From positions 20,852,981 through 20,916,980 of the forward strand of contig OX579640.1 in NCBI GenBank assembly GCA_951230915.1: a stretch of 64,000 nucleotides of DNA, in the 5' to 3' direction. The DNA comes from Antitrichia curtipendula. Taxonomy: Eukaryota; Streptophyta; Bryopsida; Hypnales; Leucodontaceae. Below the pieces are notes generated by a model. The model saw nothing but the letters and a program-made list of their open reading frames with translations. It was not told the origin of the DNA and ran no database searches. The translations under genes and the position numbers were made by a program. Below are positions 13,239 through 26,550 of this stretch, in pieces (position 1 is the first letter of the stretch; each line of letters starts with the position of its first letter).

Positions 13239-14853
13239 ATATGTGTGTGTGTTTGTATTTGTATAGAGTTCACTTTTTGAGCTACAAAAGACAAACACAT
13301 TTATCTAACATATTTTTAATATTTTATTTATAGAATATTAAATAAATAGATAAATTTACACTACTTCTTCTTACAGAACTCAATTAGCACAAGATATGAG
13401 AAAATTTGGATAGATGAAAATGCCTCTCTTGAAAATCATTGATCACTTTGCATTTTTTTCATCTTCTCCAAAATGAACTCCATAGCTCTTTGGGATTAAA
13501 TCAACAAAACCAACTACAAATTTGAATCTTTAAGTGAAAAAACTAATCACCATGATCATCAATTGAAAAACCATCTGCCACTAGGATGAATATTGACATT
13601 CTTTTTTTCTACCAAACCTTTGAAAGTTATTCTTTGCATTCTTTGAATTCTCCATTGCGAAACAATATTATTCCTCATTCTTCATCTACCTACCCAATGG
13701 ATGGTGAATGTTGTAGGAAGTGATCTTCATCCAATTAACTGAAGAAGCTTTCAAGAAATCATATTGTATCAATGGAAAGAAAAAAGAAAGACTTACATCT
13801 CTGCCCCCTCTTCAAAAACTAATATCCCTTCTCTTCCCTTTTCCAGTAGACAATAGATTTTTTTGAGAGGATTTTGTATATAAATCAATGATATAGACTA
13901 AACTGGTCATTTGTTGCACACATTCAAGAACCGCACAACAATAGTTGCCAACTAGCACACAATAACTGCACAATAACCACCCAATTTGATTGTGATGGGA
14001 ACAAAATTGTATATCACCGCGAGATGACCACACACTATTCAATGAAGGGTTGCAAGGAATTTTTTACTAAATTTCAGGTGCATTGTCTTTGAATTGTAAT
14101 AAAGTTTGTAGGAAGAAACACTTTTTGCATTTTTTATTTGAAGGTGAATCTTAACATGACATTAATAATCACACCAAATTTCAAAATACGCAAGTCTCTA
14201 TATTTATGTGGAGAAAGATTTGAATTTTGTTTGTGCGATGATTGACAAGTTTATTATCGAATTTTGCGAGAAAATTATATAAATTTTTTTTGTGAATTTC
14301 CAAAAATAACTTTCCTATTTTTTTATTTCAAGCACTTCGGGAGAGAATGGGCTATCAAAAGACACCATTCGCGGCTCATTGCCGAATAATGTTCTAGTGC
14401 CACTCACTGAATAATGGATATGGTGCCAAATAATGTTATGATACGCTTGAAATTTTCCAATAATATTGCAGCAGCTGCTTTAAATTCATCATCATCAGTT
14501 ACCTGGTAGCAACACAGGTGGCAGACCTTATTGGGCAGTCTCTGGTCATATCCATATCAAACTTCACTGGATGACTGACACGTGGGGGGTGAGGAGAAGT
14601 ATCCCACGGATAAGCACTCAGTGGATACATACTTCTTAACGTTGTCAGGCGGGAATGTGCTGGAACTTTAAAAAGTCGTCCGACCTGTACCTCTGTTCTG
14701 TACCAACTTGTGCACATTCAGACTCACTAGACGACGGTAATTATCTACGTAATCAATTTTTTTTGATTTCAAAATGACTCACCACTCATGTATTGGGCAT
14801 TACCTAAGGTAGGAGGTCCAGACATCGCCATTTAAGGTCTACCTACCTTATCA
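12896..14853. other. Intergenic DNA with one less AT-rich block
   Basis: Mostly AT-rich. The block at about 14480-14760 is richer in G+C, contains a G-box/ABRE-like GACACGTGGGG at about 14577, and looks like single-copy DNA. It could be a relict promoter or exon, but I found no gene to attach it to. Confidence 0.35.
13170..13235. repeat. (TA)n microsatellite
   Basis: About 33 uninterrupted TA units, followed by a short TGTGTGTG run. Confidence 0.95.
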
Positions 14854-15090
14854 GGCCGGGGTGAACTGCCCCCCCTCGCTCGTCCCCGAGGGAAACCCCT
14901 GAAATTTTCCATTTGCCACATATGGTAAAATTTGCAAACTTTGAATTCATATTTGCTATCAGAGGCTCAAATTAGTTAGGGGAGGTGTAAAATAAAAAGA
15001 AAACAAGCACAAAATAGGGGATCTTTTTTTTACATGCACCCGTGGAGTGACTTAAGCGGGACAAGCAAGGGGGGTAAGTTCACCCCAACC
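14854..15090. mobile_element. MITE with GGCCGGGGTGAACTG termini, copy 1
   Basis: The left end GGCCGGGGTGAACTGCCCCC is matched by an imperfect inverted right end (GGGGTAAGTTCACCCCAACC). Flanking octamers CCTTATCA and CCTTAACA differ at one base and may be the target duplication. The same termini bound 56730-56956. 237 bp, no coding capacity. Confidence 0.7.
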
Positions 15091-15211
15091 CCTTAACAAT
15101 GACAATAACATATATTTCAAGTAGCATGTCAATCATTCTTAGATAGGCAAAAACATTTACAACTTGGTCAATTAAGGACCTTTTAAATTCCCTGCTACCT
15201 TATCCTAGCAT

Positions 15212-15483
15212 GACATTAAAGTGGTCATTTGAAGTCTGCATTTGAACCCTCAAGGAAAATACTATAATTTTTTAAATTGTCACCCATGATAAAATTTCTA
15301 AAAATTAGATTCAGAGTCCCCAAAATTAATTGGTAGTGGTGAAAAGATACAAAAGAAGAAGTGAAGAACACATGATACCTAAGCAACCACAAAATAAAGG
15401 TAATTTGGTACATTTATCCTTAGCGGGGTGGGGGGGGGGGGGGTAGACGCACGACACAAACTTCAAATGACCACTTTAATGTC
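15212..15483. mobile_element. MITE-like element with perfect 23-bp inverted ends and a G14 run
   Basis: The 23 bases from 15212 (GACATTAAAGTGGTC...) are the exact reverse complement of 15461-15483. The interior is non-coding and carries a run of 14 G at 15430-15443. No convincing target duplication is visible. Confidence 0.7.
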
Positions 15484-16084
15484 TTGTCCTATATTATAAC
15501 TTTTGACCAATTTGATCCTTCAAGTTTTTAAACTGTTTTTCACAAAATGTGTCAAAAATTGTCACTTTCAAGGTGCACATTGAGAATAATTTGAAATACA
15601 AAAATGTTTTTCAACTTTTAATCGTGCACATTTATACTCCGCTATTATGGGAATTAGTGGAAATTTTTTTTAACCTAACTTGACCGCATAGATTGTGAGA
15701 TGATAATGTTTGAAGATAGAAAAAAATATATATTTTTAGGCCCTACCAAATAGAATCGGCATAGTTTGATTCCACTTTGTGGAGAAGGAGGGCACCATAC
15801 ACATCGATTAAATAGTTATGTTAGTTACTTAAATGCTAAATTTTTCAAGATGGTAGAGGTGTCTAACATACAAAATAATATTCTTTGAGTAGATATTAAG
15901 AAAGCATAAACTTCATGAACAAGATTTCAGTTTTTTTAGAGAACTCATTTTTAAAAAGAATAAAAATTCCAATGATAAACACGAGTCTTTCCTTATCTCA
16001 ATCAATTATAATAATGAAAAACAATCAAAACAATCAAAATCTAATGGATTTATACTAAAATTTGTGTTAATGGTTCTAAAATTG

Positions 16085-16625
16085 CCATTTTTAGTGCATT
16101 AAGTGAAAATTGGATTTTTTCAATTTTTACTTCAACCACATATTATTTCTCTATAATATTATGAAAATGTGTATAAATAATTTTAGCCCATTTGGCCATA
16201 AGATTGCAAGATATAAACATTCAAAGTTAATCGAAAAAAACTATACAACATGCCTAATTGCTTATCTGACTACTTGCCTTCACATTAGCATATTGTTCAA
16301 TTCCTTAAGTTCTTTGACTATGTTTTCCCTCCAAATGCTACAAAATTGCCATTTTGAGCACAATTACCAAATTTTGGAAAAAACATGCATTTTTGGACAC
16401 GTGTAACCATAGGCACTTTAAGTACACTAGTTTGAAAAGATGTGGAAAAAATTTCCAAATTTTTCGATCGTGTGGATTGCATGATTTTAGCATTTGAATC
16501 GATAAAAATCCTTTTTTGGTCCATGTGAAAAATGGGTAGCTACACTTCACAAGGTCACATTTATATGGAAAAAAAAAATCCAAAATGGTGGATATTCACA
16601 TAGAGATTTTCCATAATATTCTTGA
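16085..16625. repeat. ACCCCTAAAGG-family fragment, inverted
   Basis: Read on the minus strand, this matches the right part of 2925-3866 and 4199-5138: the ACATTTTTTCATACAAATGTG-like block, the aligned TGTGAAGTG region and the CAAAATTTGG block. The minus-strand 81-codon frame inside it is fortuitous. Confidence 0.5.
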
Positions 16626-17370
16626 AGTTCAAGACATGAAACCCTTTGTTTCTCTTTAATCAAGGATCTTTTCACTATAAAAAATCTTCCAATGCAAGCT
16701 TTTCCTTGAATTGTCAGTGACTAAAATATAATTATCCTTGTTATAGTGACATTGTAGAAAGTCTCCATTCAAGAACATTATACTACTATGTGAGAAGGTC
16801 AAGTTTGGCAGAGAGGTGCCGATATGCAACTTTCACATCAGATTTTTTCAAAGTCCATGTCACCTTGCACCAATGCATTAAATGCCATGTGGCACTTTTA
16901 GACAAAACTACTTAATTTATATTGAAATCAAACCTTTACATCGGATATTACTTTAAGTTACTTTATTTATTATTATTTTTCACCATCAATAAATGATTCT
17001 CTTTTCCTAGTTTAAACTATACTTTCCACGACGTGATTAATCAAAATGGTCATTTTTAAAACTATGAATTCTCATCCTTCCAAGGGTGACCTTATGTCAG
17101 GTGGGAGTGTACTGTACTGTACAGTATTGTACATTAGACAGGCTACCAAATCATTGGCAATAACTTATACAATACATGTTTTCTGTCTTTTTTTGTTACA
17201 CAAATGGGTAAACAAATGGGACAAAACTGTTCAGTTGGGTTGGGTTTTGAAATGACTCATGTACTGGGTTTGTTTTTTTCCAGGTGTCTGTATTCAAAAG
17301 ACACTGGCAGTTTTTCAAAGAGGAGATTTTCATTTCTAAGGTCAAAATAGCCAGATTATTTTTTATATTT

Positions 17371-17843
17371 TAATCTCTAAATGCCCAAGGCTTATTTTGA
17401 GCTTCTAGGAATTTGCTCTAAATTGAAAAAAATCCATCATTTTAATAAGTTGTATCAATTTTTTTTGAATTGTAACTATAAAAATTCAAACTAGACATGT
17501 TAGAGATTACATAGGAAAAGAAAACACAACAATATAAATTATGGATTGAAAGATTATAATGCTTGATCATGAGGGTGTTAAAACTGCAAAAGTGATTTGA
17601 AGTCTTTCAATCCTCTTGCCACATGTCAAATCTAAAAAGTTGATTACCACAAAAATCTTGAATAGAACAATCATAATCAATTATAATCAATCATTTCCAA
17701 AATCGGATTTTTGATGCTAAAATTAGACATCAAAAAATGTTTTAAAAATATACAGACTATTAAAATAGCAATTTGGTTAAATTTTATTTAATTTCAAAAT
17801 ATTGTTGACTCCAAAATTTGGAGCCTTGGGCACTTAGGGGTTA
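17371..17843. mobile_element. TA-flanked MITE, CCCTAAATGCCCAAGGC family, copy 2
   Basis: Left end: TA then ATCTCTAAATGCCCAAGGC. Right end: GCCTTGGGCACTTAGGGGT then TA. The 473-bp interior is the inverted homologue of about 12480-12830 in copy 1, so the two copies lie in opposite orientation. Non-coding. Confidence 0.7.
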
Positions 17844-19732
17844 AGACCAATAGCCAAAATTTACCTAGGTGTCATCTACTTTTGATACAGATTTCACCCA
17901 AATATCAACAAAGAACATCCTCAAAGCAAGCAAAAGACTGACTCAATAATGGTAAAAATAATGGCAAACCAAGAAAATGTGTCCCAATGTGCCCTCTAGC
18001 ATACTCATAATTTAAAAGGACATGTTAAATTTTGGCTCTCGCAAAACAGATTTTGTTTTTATGCAAAGCACAGCAAACAAAGCAATAACTATAGTAAAAA
18101 GGAATTATAACGACGACCACCAAACGTGGAGCTCTTCCAACCAATAAGGTAGAAGGCTCGAGAATAGTTTGGGCATTAAGAACCACCCCACCTGTAAAAT
18201 GTACATGATTTGTACATGTTGTTTTTTCATAGCCTTCACTGATGTACAAACAGTGTACATTTTAGGGGTGGACGATTTTGGAGTCCTATGTCAGTTCAAC
18301 TTCAAAATTTCATAACTAATTTCAAAGAGCTCCAAAAAATATGAAACAACTTAGGTTAGATGCCAAATCCACTTCTCTTTCAAGGAAAATTTAATGAAAA
18401 AAATTTCAAGAAGTTTTGCCTTCCAAAGCCTTCCNNNNNNNNNNNNNNNNNNNNNNNNNNNNNNNNNNNNNNNNNNNNNNNNNNNNNNNNNNNNNNNNNN
18501 NNNNNNNNNNNNNNNNNNNNNNNNNNNNNNNNNNNNNNNNNNNNNNNNNNNNNNNNNNNNNNNNNNNNNNNNNNNNNNNNNNNNNNNNNNNNNNNNNNNN
18601 NNNNNNNNNNNNNNNNNNNNNNNNNNNNNNNNNNCCCAGTGACTGGATACTTCTCCATTGTGGCCTAGGCACAATGACTTAGGGCTCTCCAACCATTAAT
18701 GCATTCCTGACTTGCTACGCCCATCCATGATGGCACATGAATTGTTGAAGTATAAAAAACGATTTTAAATAGCAACTAACTAGAGTGGATATGTCGCTAT
18801 AGTCTACAACTCCATTTTTGAGGAGCTTGTGCCATCAACTAATGCTAAAACAATCAACCCCAGGCCCGACTAAAAATTCATTGTGCATGCCAAGCTGATG
18901 ACAATCGGGCAAAAAATGGAGCGCTCGGTGCTTTGGGATCAATGCCTAGTGTCACAGTGGGAACTCTTTTTTGCTTCTAGGCCCACGAAGCTCTCAAAAG
19001 TCACGGTGCCGATGCTCTAAGGTGCTAAGTGCATGAGGACCCGACCTGGACCTGTAGGTCAAGTCGATTTGATTTGTAGGTCAGGACCCCACCTCATCAG
19101 GCATCCGGCTGGAAGATGGACCTCCAGATAAGTGCAACTTGTGTATGTGGGTTTATGGGAGTCCTTTTTCTTTTACTAGTTTAAATTAATTAAGATAAGA
19201 GAGACAAACATGCAAAAGTGAGGAATTTATAGCTTAAACTATAATTAGCTAACAGATAATTTCTGTCAAATTTAGAAAGTCGAATTGATCTCTCCAAGGT
19301 TGGTCTTGAAATTTCCCCTTTCAAGGATGGAAGAGAGAGAGAGGAGCCTGTCCTTGTCATTAGGTTCTGGGCACGTAATCTGTAGAGCCGGATGCACAAG
19401 CTTGAGGTCGACAGACACTGGCAAATAGGCCCTAAGGGCACCTCTACAACCGGCTCACTGAACAGGGGCCCCAAGCCAAGTTTAGAATGCAGGTATGGAG
19501 AGCGCGGCCTCACCGCCCTTCCTCTACCCCACGGCGTACGCACCAAGTGCAATGTCAAGTATTTCATAGCTTTGAAATTCAATATATAAAAGTTTAATTC
19601 TCGATTAAATTAGAGAATTGAACCCAACAATCGTCTCACATTCCTCCAAACATATCAAACTGACTTTGAATTTTCATTTGAGTAAGAAAAATCTTTACAT
19701 ACATACAGGGTGATAGGATGTAGAACAACCAA
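17844..19732. other. Intergenic DNA around an assembly gap
   Basis: No supported gene. The open frames at 18351-18692 consist mainly of unknown bases. A G+C-richer segment at 18850-19560 (with a GGGGCCCCAAGCC block) has overlapping frames on both strands but no recognisable product. Related GC-rich wording recurs at 20470-20670. Confidence 0.4.
18435..18634. other. Assembly gap (200 N)
   Basis: Exactly 200 unknown bases, probably a placeholder length. Sequence and true size are unknown. Confidence 1.
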
Positions 19733-20220
19733 TATGGGATAATGCAAATTAGAATTAGTACGAGCTCAACCGGTCATAGTTAAGTCAAAACTTTGGAATT
19801 GTGTTTGAATTGTAATTTCAGACTTTATTGAGGCATAGTAGAATAACATTTTTCAAAAAACTTTGAAGTAAGCTAATGTAAAGAATCACTTTAACTTTCA
19901 TCTCCAAAAATCCGTCTGAGATTTCAATCCTCCAATACAAAGTTATGGACAAAATTCATAAAGGGATTGTTTGAAAATGTCAAAAAAAAATTCCTTCCAA
20001 CCCCTTTATGAATTTTGTCCATAACTTTGTATTGGAGGATTGAAATCTTAGACGGATTTTTGAAGATGAAAGTTAAATTGATTTTTTACATTAGCTTACT
20101 TCAAAGTTTTTTGAAAAAGATTATTCTACTATGCCTAAATAAGGCCTAAAATTATAATTCAAACACAATTCCAAAGTTTTGACAATGAGTGGTCAAGCTC
20201 TCATCTTCAAATTATCCCAT
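19733..20220. mobile_element. Foldback (palindromic) element, copy 1
   Basis: Two arms of about 230 bases are reverse complements with few mismatches, for example TAACTTTGTATTGGAGGATT at about 20020 against its complement at about 19930. They meet near 19990 with almost no spacer. The outer sequence (GGATGTAGAACAACCAATAT at about 19716) matches the ends of the second copy at 20941-21490. Transcription through it would give a long hairpin RNA. No coding capacity. Confidence 0.75.
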
Positions 20221-20940
20221 ACTCTTTGAAGACATCATGGATTCATTATAAAAACAACCTCTCCACAATAGCTTCTCACTAAATTCTAGTAAATCTATTT
20301 CTTCATTTTGCAAACAAAATTTTTTCTTGATGGTAATTTGAACCATGACATTGGTATTTGATGAAGTTGTACAATGGTAATTGTACATTTGTTTTTTTTA
20401 TGGTACTAGGATTATAGTAGCCTGCTGAGCCTAGCTAGTTGTGCCTAGACTGGAGGTTATTCAAGGGCCCGCTGGTGGTCGGTATGTTGAAAACAGTGCC
20501 CAAATCCATTGTCATGTCACACCCAAGCCGCACCATTTGCATTCCCATGGCTGACGCACCAAGGAGTGGCGCCAAGTGAGACTTTGGAGTGTGCATCTGA
20601 AGAGTGGGGCCTCAGTGCTCCTCCTCTGCCCTATGGCTGACGCGCCAAATAGGGGAGCCAAGTTAAACTGTTTATAGTTTAACTATCAAGCAACGTCCAC
20701 TTGATAAATTGAACCTTAAACAATTTTACTTTCAATTCTATAGACATGCCTTGCTTTACTCTACTTGTTTAATAATATTGATCATTTGACAATTCTTATT
20801 CATTAATTTTTATTGATACAAGTAATGTAAACTTTACTATAGTTGTAGTTAATGCTACTTTAGTTGTGTCAATAGAAAGTTATGAATATGATCTTCCAAT
20901 GTCCATTGAGATGATCATGGAATGGGAAGCTCTTTAGATA

Positions 20941-21490
20941 CACATGGGGTGGTAGGAGGTAGAGCAACCCATGTGGGATATGTAAATTAGAATTAGTAGG
21001 AGATCAAATACTCATAGTTAAGTCAATTTGAAGTAAGAATTGTGTTGAAAGTAGAATTTCAGAACTGATTTAGGCATAGTATCATTACTTTTTTTTAAAT
21101 ACTTTGAACTAAGAAAAGTTGATAAATAAAGAAAAATTTCATCTCCAAAAATCCTTTTGAAATTTAGAACCTCCAGTCAAAAGTTATGATCAAATTTGAG
21201 AGAGGGATTGGAAGGGAATTTTTTTTGACATTTTCAAACTTCCTCCTTGAATTTTTGGCCATAACTTTTGATTGGAGGTTCTGAATTTCAAAAGGATTTT
21301 TGAAAATGAAACTTATTTTTATTTACCAACTTTTCCTATTTCAAAGTTTTTTTACTATGCCTAAATTTGGTTTGAGTTTCTACTTTAAACACAATTCCTA
21401 TTTTTGACTTAACTATGAGTGGTTGAGCTCCTACTCATTCTAATTTACATTATTCCACATGGGTTGTTCTACATCCTACCACCCCATATG
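20941..21490. mobile_element. Foldback (palindromic) element, copy 2
   Basis: The ends are inverted (GGGGTGGTAGGAGGTAGAGC left; CTACATCCTACCACCCC right). The 550-bp element is a near-continuous palindrome centred near 21222. Segments such as AATTTCAGAA and ATGCCTAAAT are shared with copy 1, so the two are one family. Non-coding. Confidence 0.75.
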
Positions 21491-24400
21491 CATATATTGA
21501 ACTTCTTCATTCCCCTCAGAACTCTAGTCCTATTGGAAAAGCTTTCCTTCTACTTCTTCACACAAGTGAAGAAAATAATATTGAAGTAGAAAATGATGAA
21601 CTTCAATTTCTTCTATATTGTAGTAAAATCCATTTTATAGTAGTATGAAAACGTAAGCATATTTGAGTGCCAGCTAGGATTGGTACCAAAGTCTATAAGA
21701 AAGGATAGTCAAACTGTATAGTAGGTGATGCAGGCGCTCGCCATTTGCCCTGGCACTCGACAAATTTGGCTGTGGCCGGCCAATTTGTGGCCTTCGACAT
21801 GCCCGCCGCATGGCAAGTTTACAGCCTGGGCTCACCTACTCCCCGTGTCAACTGCCCTTGGCGCCCCACCGTGGGGATACTCTTAGGTAAATTCGGGCGT
21901 GGTCGGGCATGAAATTCCCTTGGCGAATCTGCCATGGGCAGAAACTCAGCCTGGGTCCTTGCAGTGGCCGTGTCTTCTCCCTTTGGTGCCCTAACATGGG
22001 GTTGCTCTAGCCTCTAAGTATCACATGAGTATTAGGGGTAGTCACGCCTTCTTCACTCCGCAGTTGGAGAATGGAGAATGGAAATGTAGCGGCTTAGGGT
22101 TGGCTTCATGTTGGGCCTCCACGCTAAAATATTCTTAACTAGTTATTTCTTCTGCGGAGGTGAAGAATAGGAGTGGTGATGACTTGTTCATGAAAGTATA
22201 TTCTCCATTTTGCATTGTCCACCGCTTTCATGTTCATCCTACACTCCACGTCAAATGTTGGTCTCCGATTCTCCACTCTCTTCTCCAAACAACTTTCGAG
22301 GGTATCACACCTTCTTCACCCACTGCGACTCCCCATTGGCTCCTCCAAACCCTCACGAACTTGTCATTCTCCATTCTCCACCTACTTGGGGAAGAAGGTG
22401 TGACTACCGCTATTGAAGAAATAACTGACTACCGAGTACTTCTCCAAAACGTCCTTTGACAGGCTGTACTGCTACAGTGCCTGGAGGTATCCCTTGTTTT
22501 CTCTCAATACAGGGTCAAACCTAAGTTAATCCTGGCCGTCCCATTTCCCAAGGTCCGGTACCAAAGGATCTGGTTCGGTGGTTCCACCAAGATACTCTCA
22601 GAAGCAAACAAGAGATTCTACTGGTTGAGAGGATCCGAAAGAAATTCCCAGGTCCAGTTTGGAATGTCACAAAGGGATCGCAGACACTTGCCTGTTCAGC
22701 AAGCTTGAATCCTGTAAGGACGGGTCCATAACCCACTGATTTCAAGCCCCTCACTCGTCATCACCCTGTTTAAGAAAAAAAAAATTAAAAATTATTATCA
22801 AATACAAAATATAGTCAAAAAATCTGAAATTTAGAAAATCAACAAACCATGGTAGTAGGCCCAAAGTTCATATTGCTATAAAATATTTAGATTTATGAAT
22901 TTTTCAAAAAATTTCAATTGGAGTAGAAACTGCACTTGGTCAACTTCATTTCATTAGTTGAACTCAAACTCAAAAAACAGCATTTTTGTAGCTCAAACTC
23001 ACATTAAGAGAAAATAGTAAGAAATGGCCTAATTATACTACAAGGGTGATCCATGGATTGAGCATCTTCTTCTTTAGAAAAGTGAACAAAAGCATAATGA
23101 AGGAATTTACAACACTATTCACTAAAAATGTACTCAAGTAACCTCCAAATTAATAAATTGGATGAAAAAATATATTTTCCAACCTATAGTGCCAAGCAAA
23201 GTCATCCAACAGACACTAAGTGTGCGCAATAGCACGACAACATTAAGGTGAGTGTTTCCAAGACCTAAAAGAAAATGGACTAAGGTAGTAGTACCCATAA
23301 CCGTCACAACACCCATTACCATCTCCTCTAAAATCTTAGAAAATCTTGGAAAGTGAATAGATGTGATTACAAAAGATGTATTACATCTCAATATGAATAT
23401 CAGACCTTAGTTTTGGTATTAGGTGCATTTATAGTTGGCTATTTAAAAGTTCACAACTTATACTCACAATGTCCAAGAAATACATTTGGAAGTGAGTAGG
23501 AATCATTTTTCTCGTGTGAGTAGGGCCCAATACTTTGTTGGATGTCTATTGGTAGACATCATGTTCAAAAAACTTAAATTGACGGTTATGGGTGTTGTTA
23601 CTTTAGATAATGCTTGAGAACATTATGGAGAATGTTATGGAGCATAAAGCCAAGTCTAATAGTTTATCACAAATGTTTGTATTTTTACTTTCCGCAAATT
23701 TAAATGTGTAGAGAGAGGGTTTGTGTTATGAGTTATAACGCTTTTCTGACTATCCAATGGAATGGTGCCTCAAAAACTAGACTTGGCATTATGGAACAAT
23801 ATTGAGCAAATAAATGACATTTCAACACTTAAGGTAGAAAGATCTACATTTGTTTAGTTAAATTGATGTGCATATATAGAATTCAAAATTTACAATTAGA
23901 GGTTGTTTTTAACTTGTAGACAAATAAAAATCATAAAAGTTCAAATCATGCATATTTGGGGGAGAGATTTTATGTATTTGTGTAAATTTTAAAAGTCAAA
24001 ACTTGAAGAAATCTTAAAGTGTCTTTAGAAAATCCCTTCCAAATCATTCCATAATTAAAAAAACTTTATTACTTTGCAACTATGTTGCACACACAAAGAT
24101 GGTTTAAGGTAATACTTGGCTCCCTTGAAAATACCTCCATTTCATACAATTGGGAGAGGGACAAATTTGTAGTTTTCTCTTCTTTAATGAAATGTTCACT
24201 CTCATGATCTACCAAGATCACTCTTAAGAAATCATAATAAAAGATTGTAAATTATCCACAACAGTCATGCCATTGATTTGTGTAATCATAATTTATCCTT
24301 TCCATTACTACATTACATGATTTTCTTTAATCTTTTTCAATGAAGAAAATAAAGTGCGGCCTTCAAAACATTCATAGTGGATAGTTGAGTATTTAGAGGT

Positions 24401-25352
24401 TAACAAATAAATTGTTGGGGTCAAAAAAAATTATTTTTTGGAGGCTCTTGAAATTCTAATGTTTTTCAATAGTAAAAACAAAGAGTGCACTTGGTAATGT
24501 TATGGTATGTTAACCTTGTTATTCCATAAAGGTCTCAAAATGATCAATGAATGACTTTCGGATTCTTACGGAAACAAAGAATGCAAATGCCATCTTGTTA
24601 GATGGTAATTTTGTAGTTGACAATCATTTAAAGTGCACATCCATATATTTTTTTTCTAGCACATATTTTGTATTTCAAGGTATATAGTTGAAGTTTTAGT
24701 AGATTACTTAGTGACCTATTTATGTGCACAACCATATCTAGAGATTAAAACAATTATAGCAAGGCAAACTCTTGATGTGAAACTAGACATTTTAATCTTT
24801 CTAGTGACACTATGCAAGTTTTGTTGAATTTCATGATTATATCCCATTGTAGATTGCATCAATCAATCAAATGGATTAACAAATTTTCTTATATTGGTAT
24901 ACACTATGATTTATTACTACATTATTATAATAACCTATATTATTTGAAGGCCATCATTGAATATAGTGATTATTGTAGCATTTCAATTAGTTCAAGATTT
25001 CTAACATTTGTCTAGTTTGAATGGAGTTCTAAATCTATATGAATTTATTCAAGATTACATGATTGAACTAACCATTTTTGGCTCCTTTGGATTTTCAAGG
25101 GTTGAACTATATTGAGAAAATATTGAATACAAAAACTAAATTTCATTTCATAGTAATTTGTACATGCAAATTGAACAAATAAACTACAAGTTTTAATGAC
25201 TTCTAAAGGCACATCCTTCCTTTGTCCTTTCTTCATTGTTGAAAAACACTTTGACTAATATATGAATTTGTTCTATGTACTTTGTATTTGAATTTGACTC
25301 ATTAGCATAGTCACTTGTTTCTAATCTAGTAAAATGTGAAATATATTGATTA
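21491..25352. other. Intergenic DNA with a GC-richer section
   Basis: 21720-22760 is less AT-rich and contains an inverted-repeat element (22037-22408). The block at 22470-22750 might be a fragment of a retroelement or single-copy DNA, but I find no protein motif. 22760-25352 is AT-rich with only short frames. Confidence 0.4.
22037..22408. mobile_element. Inverted-repeat element, about 370 bp
   Basis: The left arm GGTAGTCACGCCTTCTTC...GGAGAATGGAGAATGG is mirrored by the right arm (CATTCTCCATTCTCCACC...GAAGAAGGTGTGACTACC), about 50 bases with mismatches. The interior repeats TTCTCCA motifs. It is probably a MITE; no target duplication was recognised. Confidence 0.5.
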
Positions 25353-26550
25353 TGTTCAACTCCTAAAGGACCAAAGCTCATTTTGTGAATAAGTGGAAAT
25401 TTGGGTAGGTTTTTATAATCTCAATCTTTGGCTTGATGTTCAAAACTTTATTTTATACAAATTAAAGGAATTAGATTTTTGAGAATACAAATTTTATTTC
25501 AATTAGTACCCAAGTGCAAATGTTTTGCCATTGCAAGAGCAAATGCTCAAACTTGGGCAACCAATAATAAAAAATAAAAAATAAAAAACACTTTTTTTGG
25601 TGTAAAATATTTTTATGTATATAGACAACTTTGATTTGTCCCAACTTTGTGTCCATTTAGTTTAGTGCTTTGAAAGTTACTAGAAATTTCATTTTGGAGG
25701 CAATCAAAGCATTTTCTTTGTAAGGTGAATGCATATGATTTGTTCTTGAACTCAATCTTTATTGTCTCACAAAAATTATAGTCCACGGGGATAAGTTTAT
25801 TTGCTAAAAAATCTCATTTTGATGTTCACATTAGTGTTTCAACATTTTTTTTGCACGAGTAGGTCGTAAACCTGGATTCAAAATTAAGGCAATGTAATAT
25901 AAGAAGATTGTTTGAAATCATGTCCATTTATCGTTCAAAAAAATATGTGATGAATAAATTTTTTAATGCAATCTAAAATTAAAAAAAGGACCAAATAGAA
26001 GGTGGCATTTTATGATCTTTAGATAACTCTATATTTTGTCATATTCTGTTATATAATTGTGCATTGTGAACATTAAGAATAGACTTGTAGTTACCATGAT
26101 GAATGTGAAAGTGTCATGTCCCAATCGCTCTAGAGTTTTATGTAAGTTAAATACATGTAATCTAAGTCTAGTGCTAAAATTGAAACACCTAGATTTTTGC
26201 CAAAAATATAAATTTTATGAGTATCTAAGCCTTGTGTCAATTTTTGATATACTTATAATCAACACTTTGGAATTTCATAGTTGACTCATACAATGTCCAA
26301 AAAGCATATGCTAAGAATTCCCTTAAAGTAAGATTCTATATATTCTAATTTTTTTCCATGCATTCTCAATCCATTTTTCAACGTGTTTGACTAAAATGCA
26401 CAAGTTAAGGGACACATGTTTTTGTTTTTTCTAAAAATGTTGAAAGACATAACTTTACCTTTGGAAAGTGCTAGAAAAAACTACTTCATGAAGTTTAGAC
26501 AAATTGAAATTGCAATGGTTGGCAGTTTTCACTCTAAGGTATTGGGAGGA
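25353..26550. repeat. ACCCCTAAAGG-family repeat, degraded copy
   Basis: The left end reads CAACTCCTAAAGGACCAAAG. The following 350 bases (CTCAATCTTTGG..., a TACAAATTTTATTTCAATTAG block) parallel 7470-7700 and 46720-46900. The right boundary is uncertain. Non-coding. Confidence 0.4.

Noticed and set aside
14499..14717. 72-codon minus-strand frame in a GC-richer block
   Set aside because: No domain or splice partner; the block is noted only as possible relict regulatory DNA.
18351..18692. Open frames across the gap
   Set aside because: They are almost entirely unknown bases.
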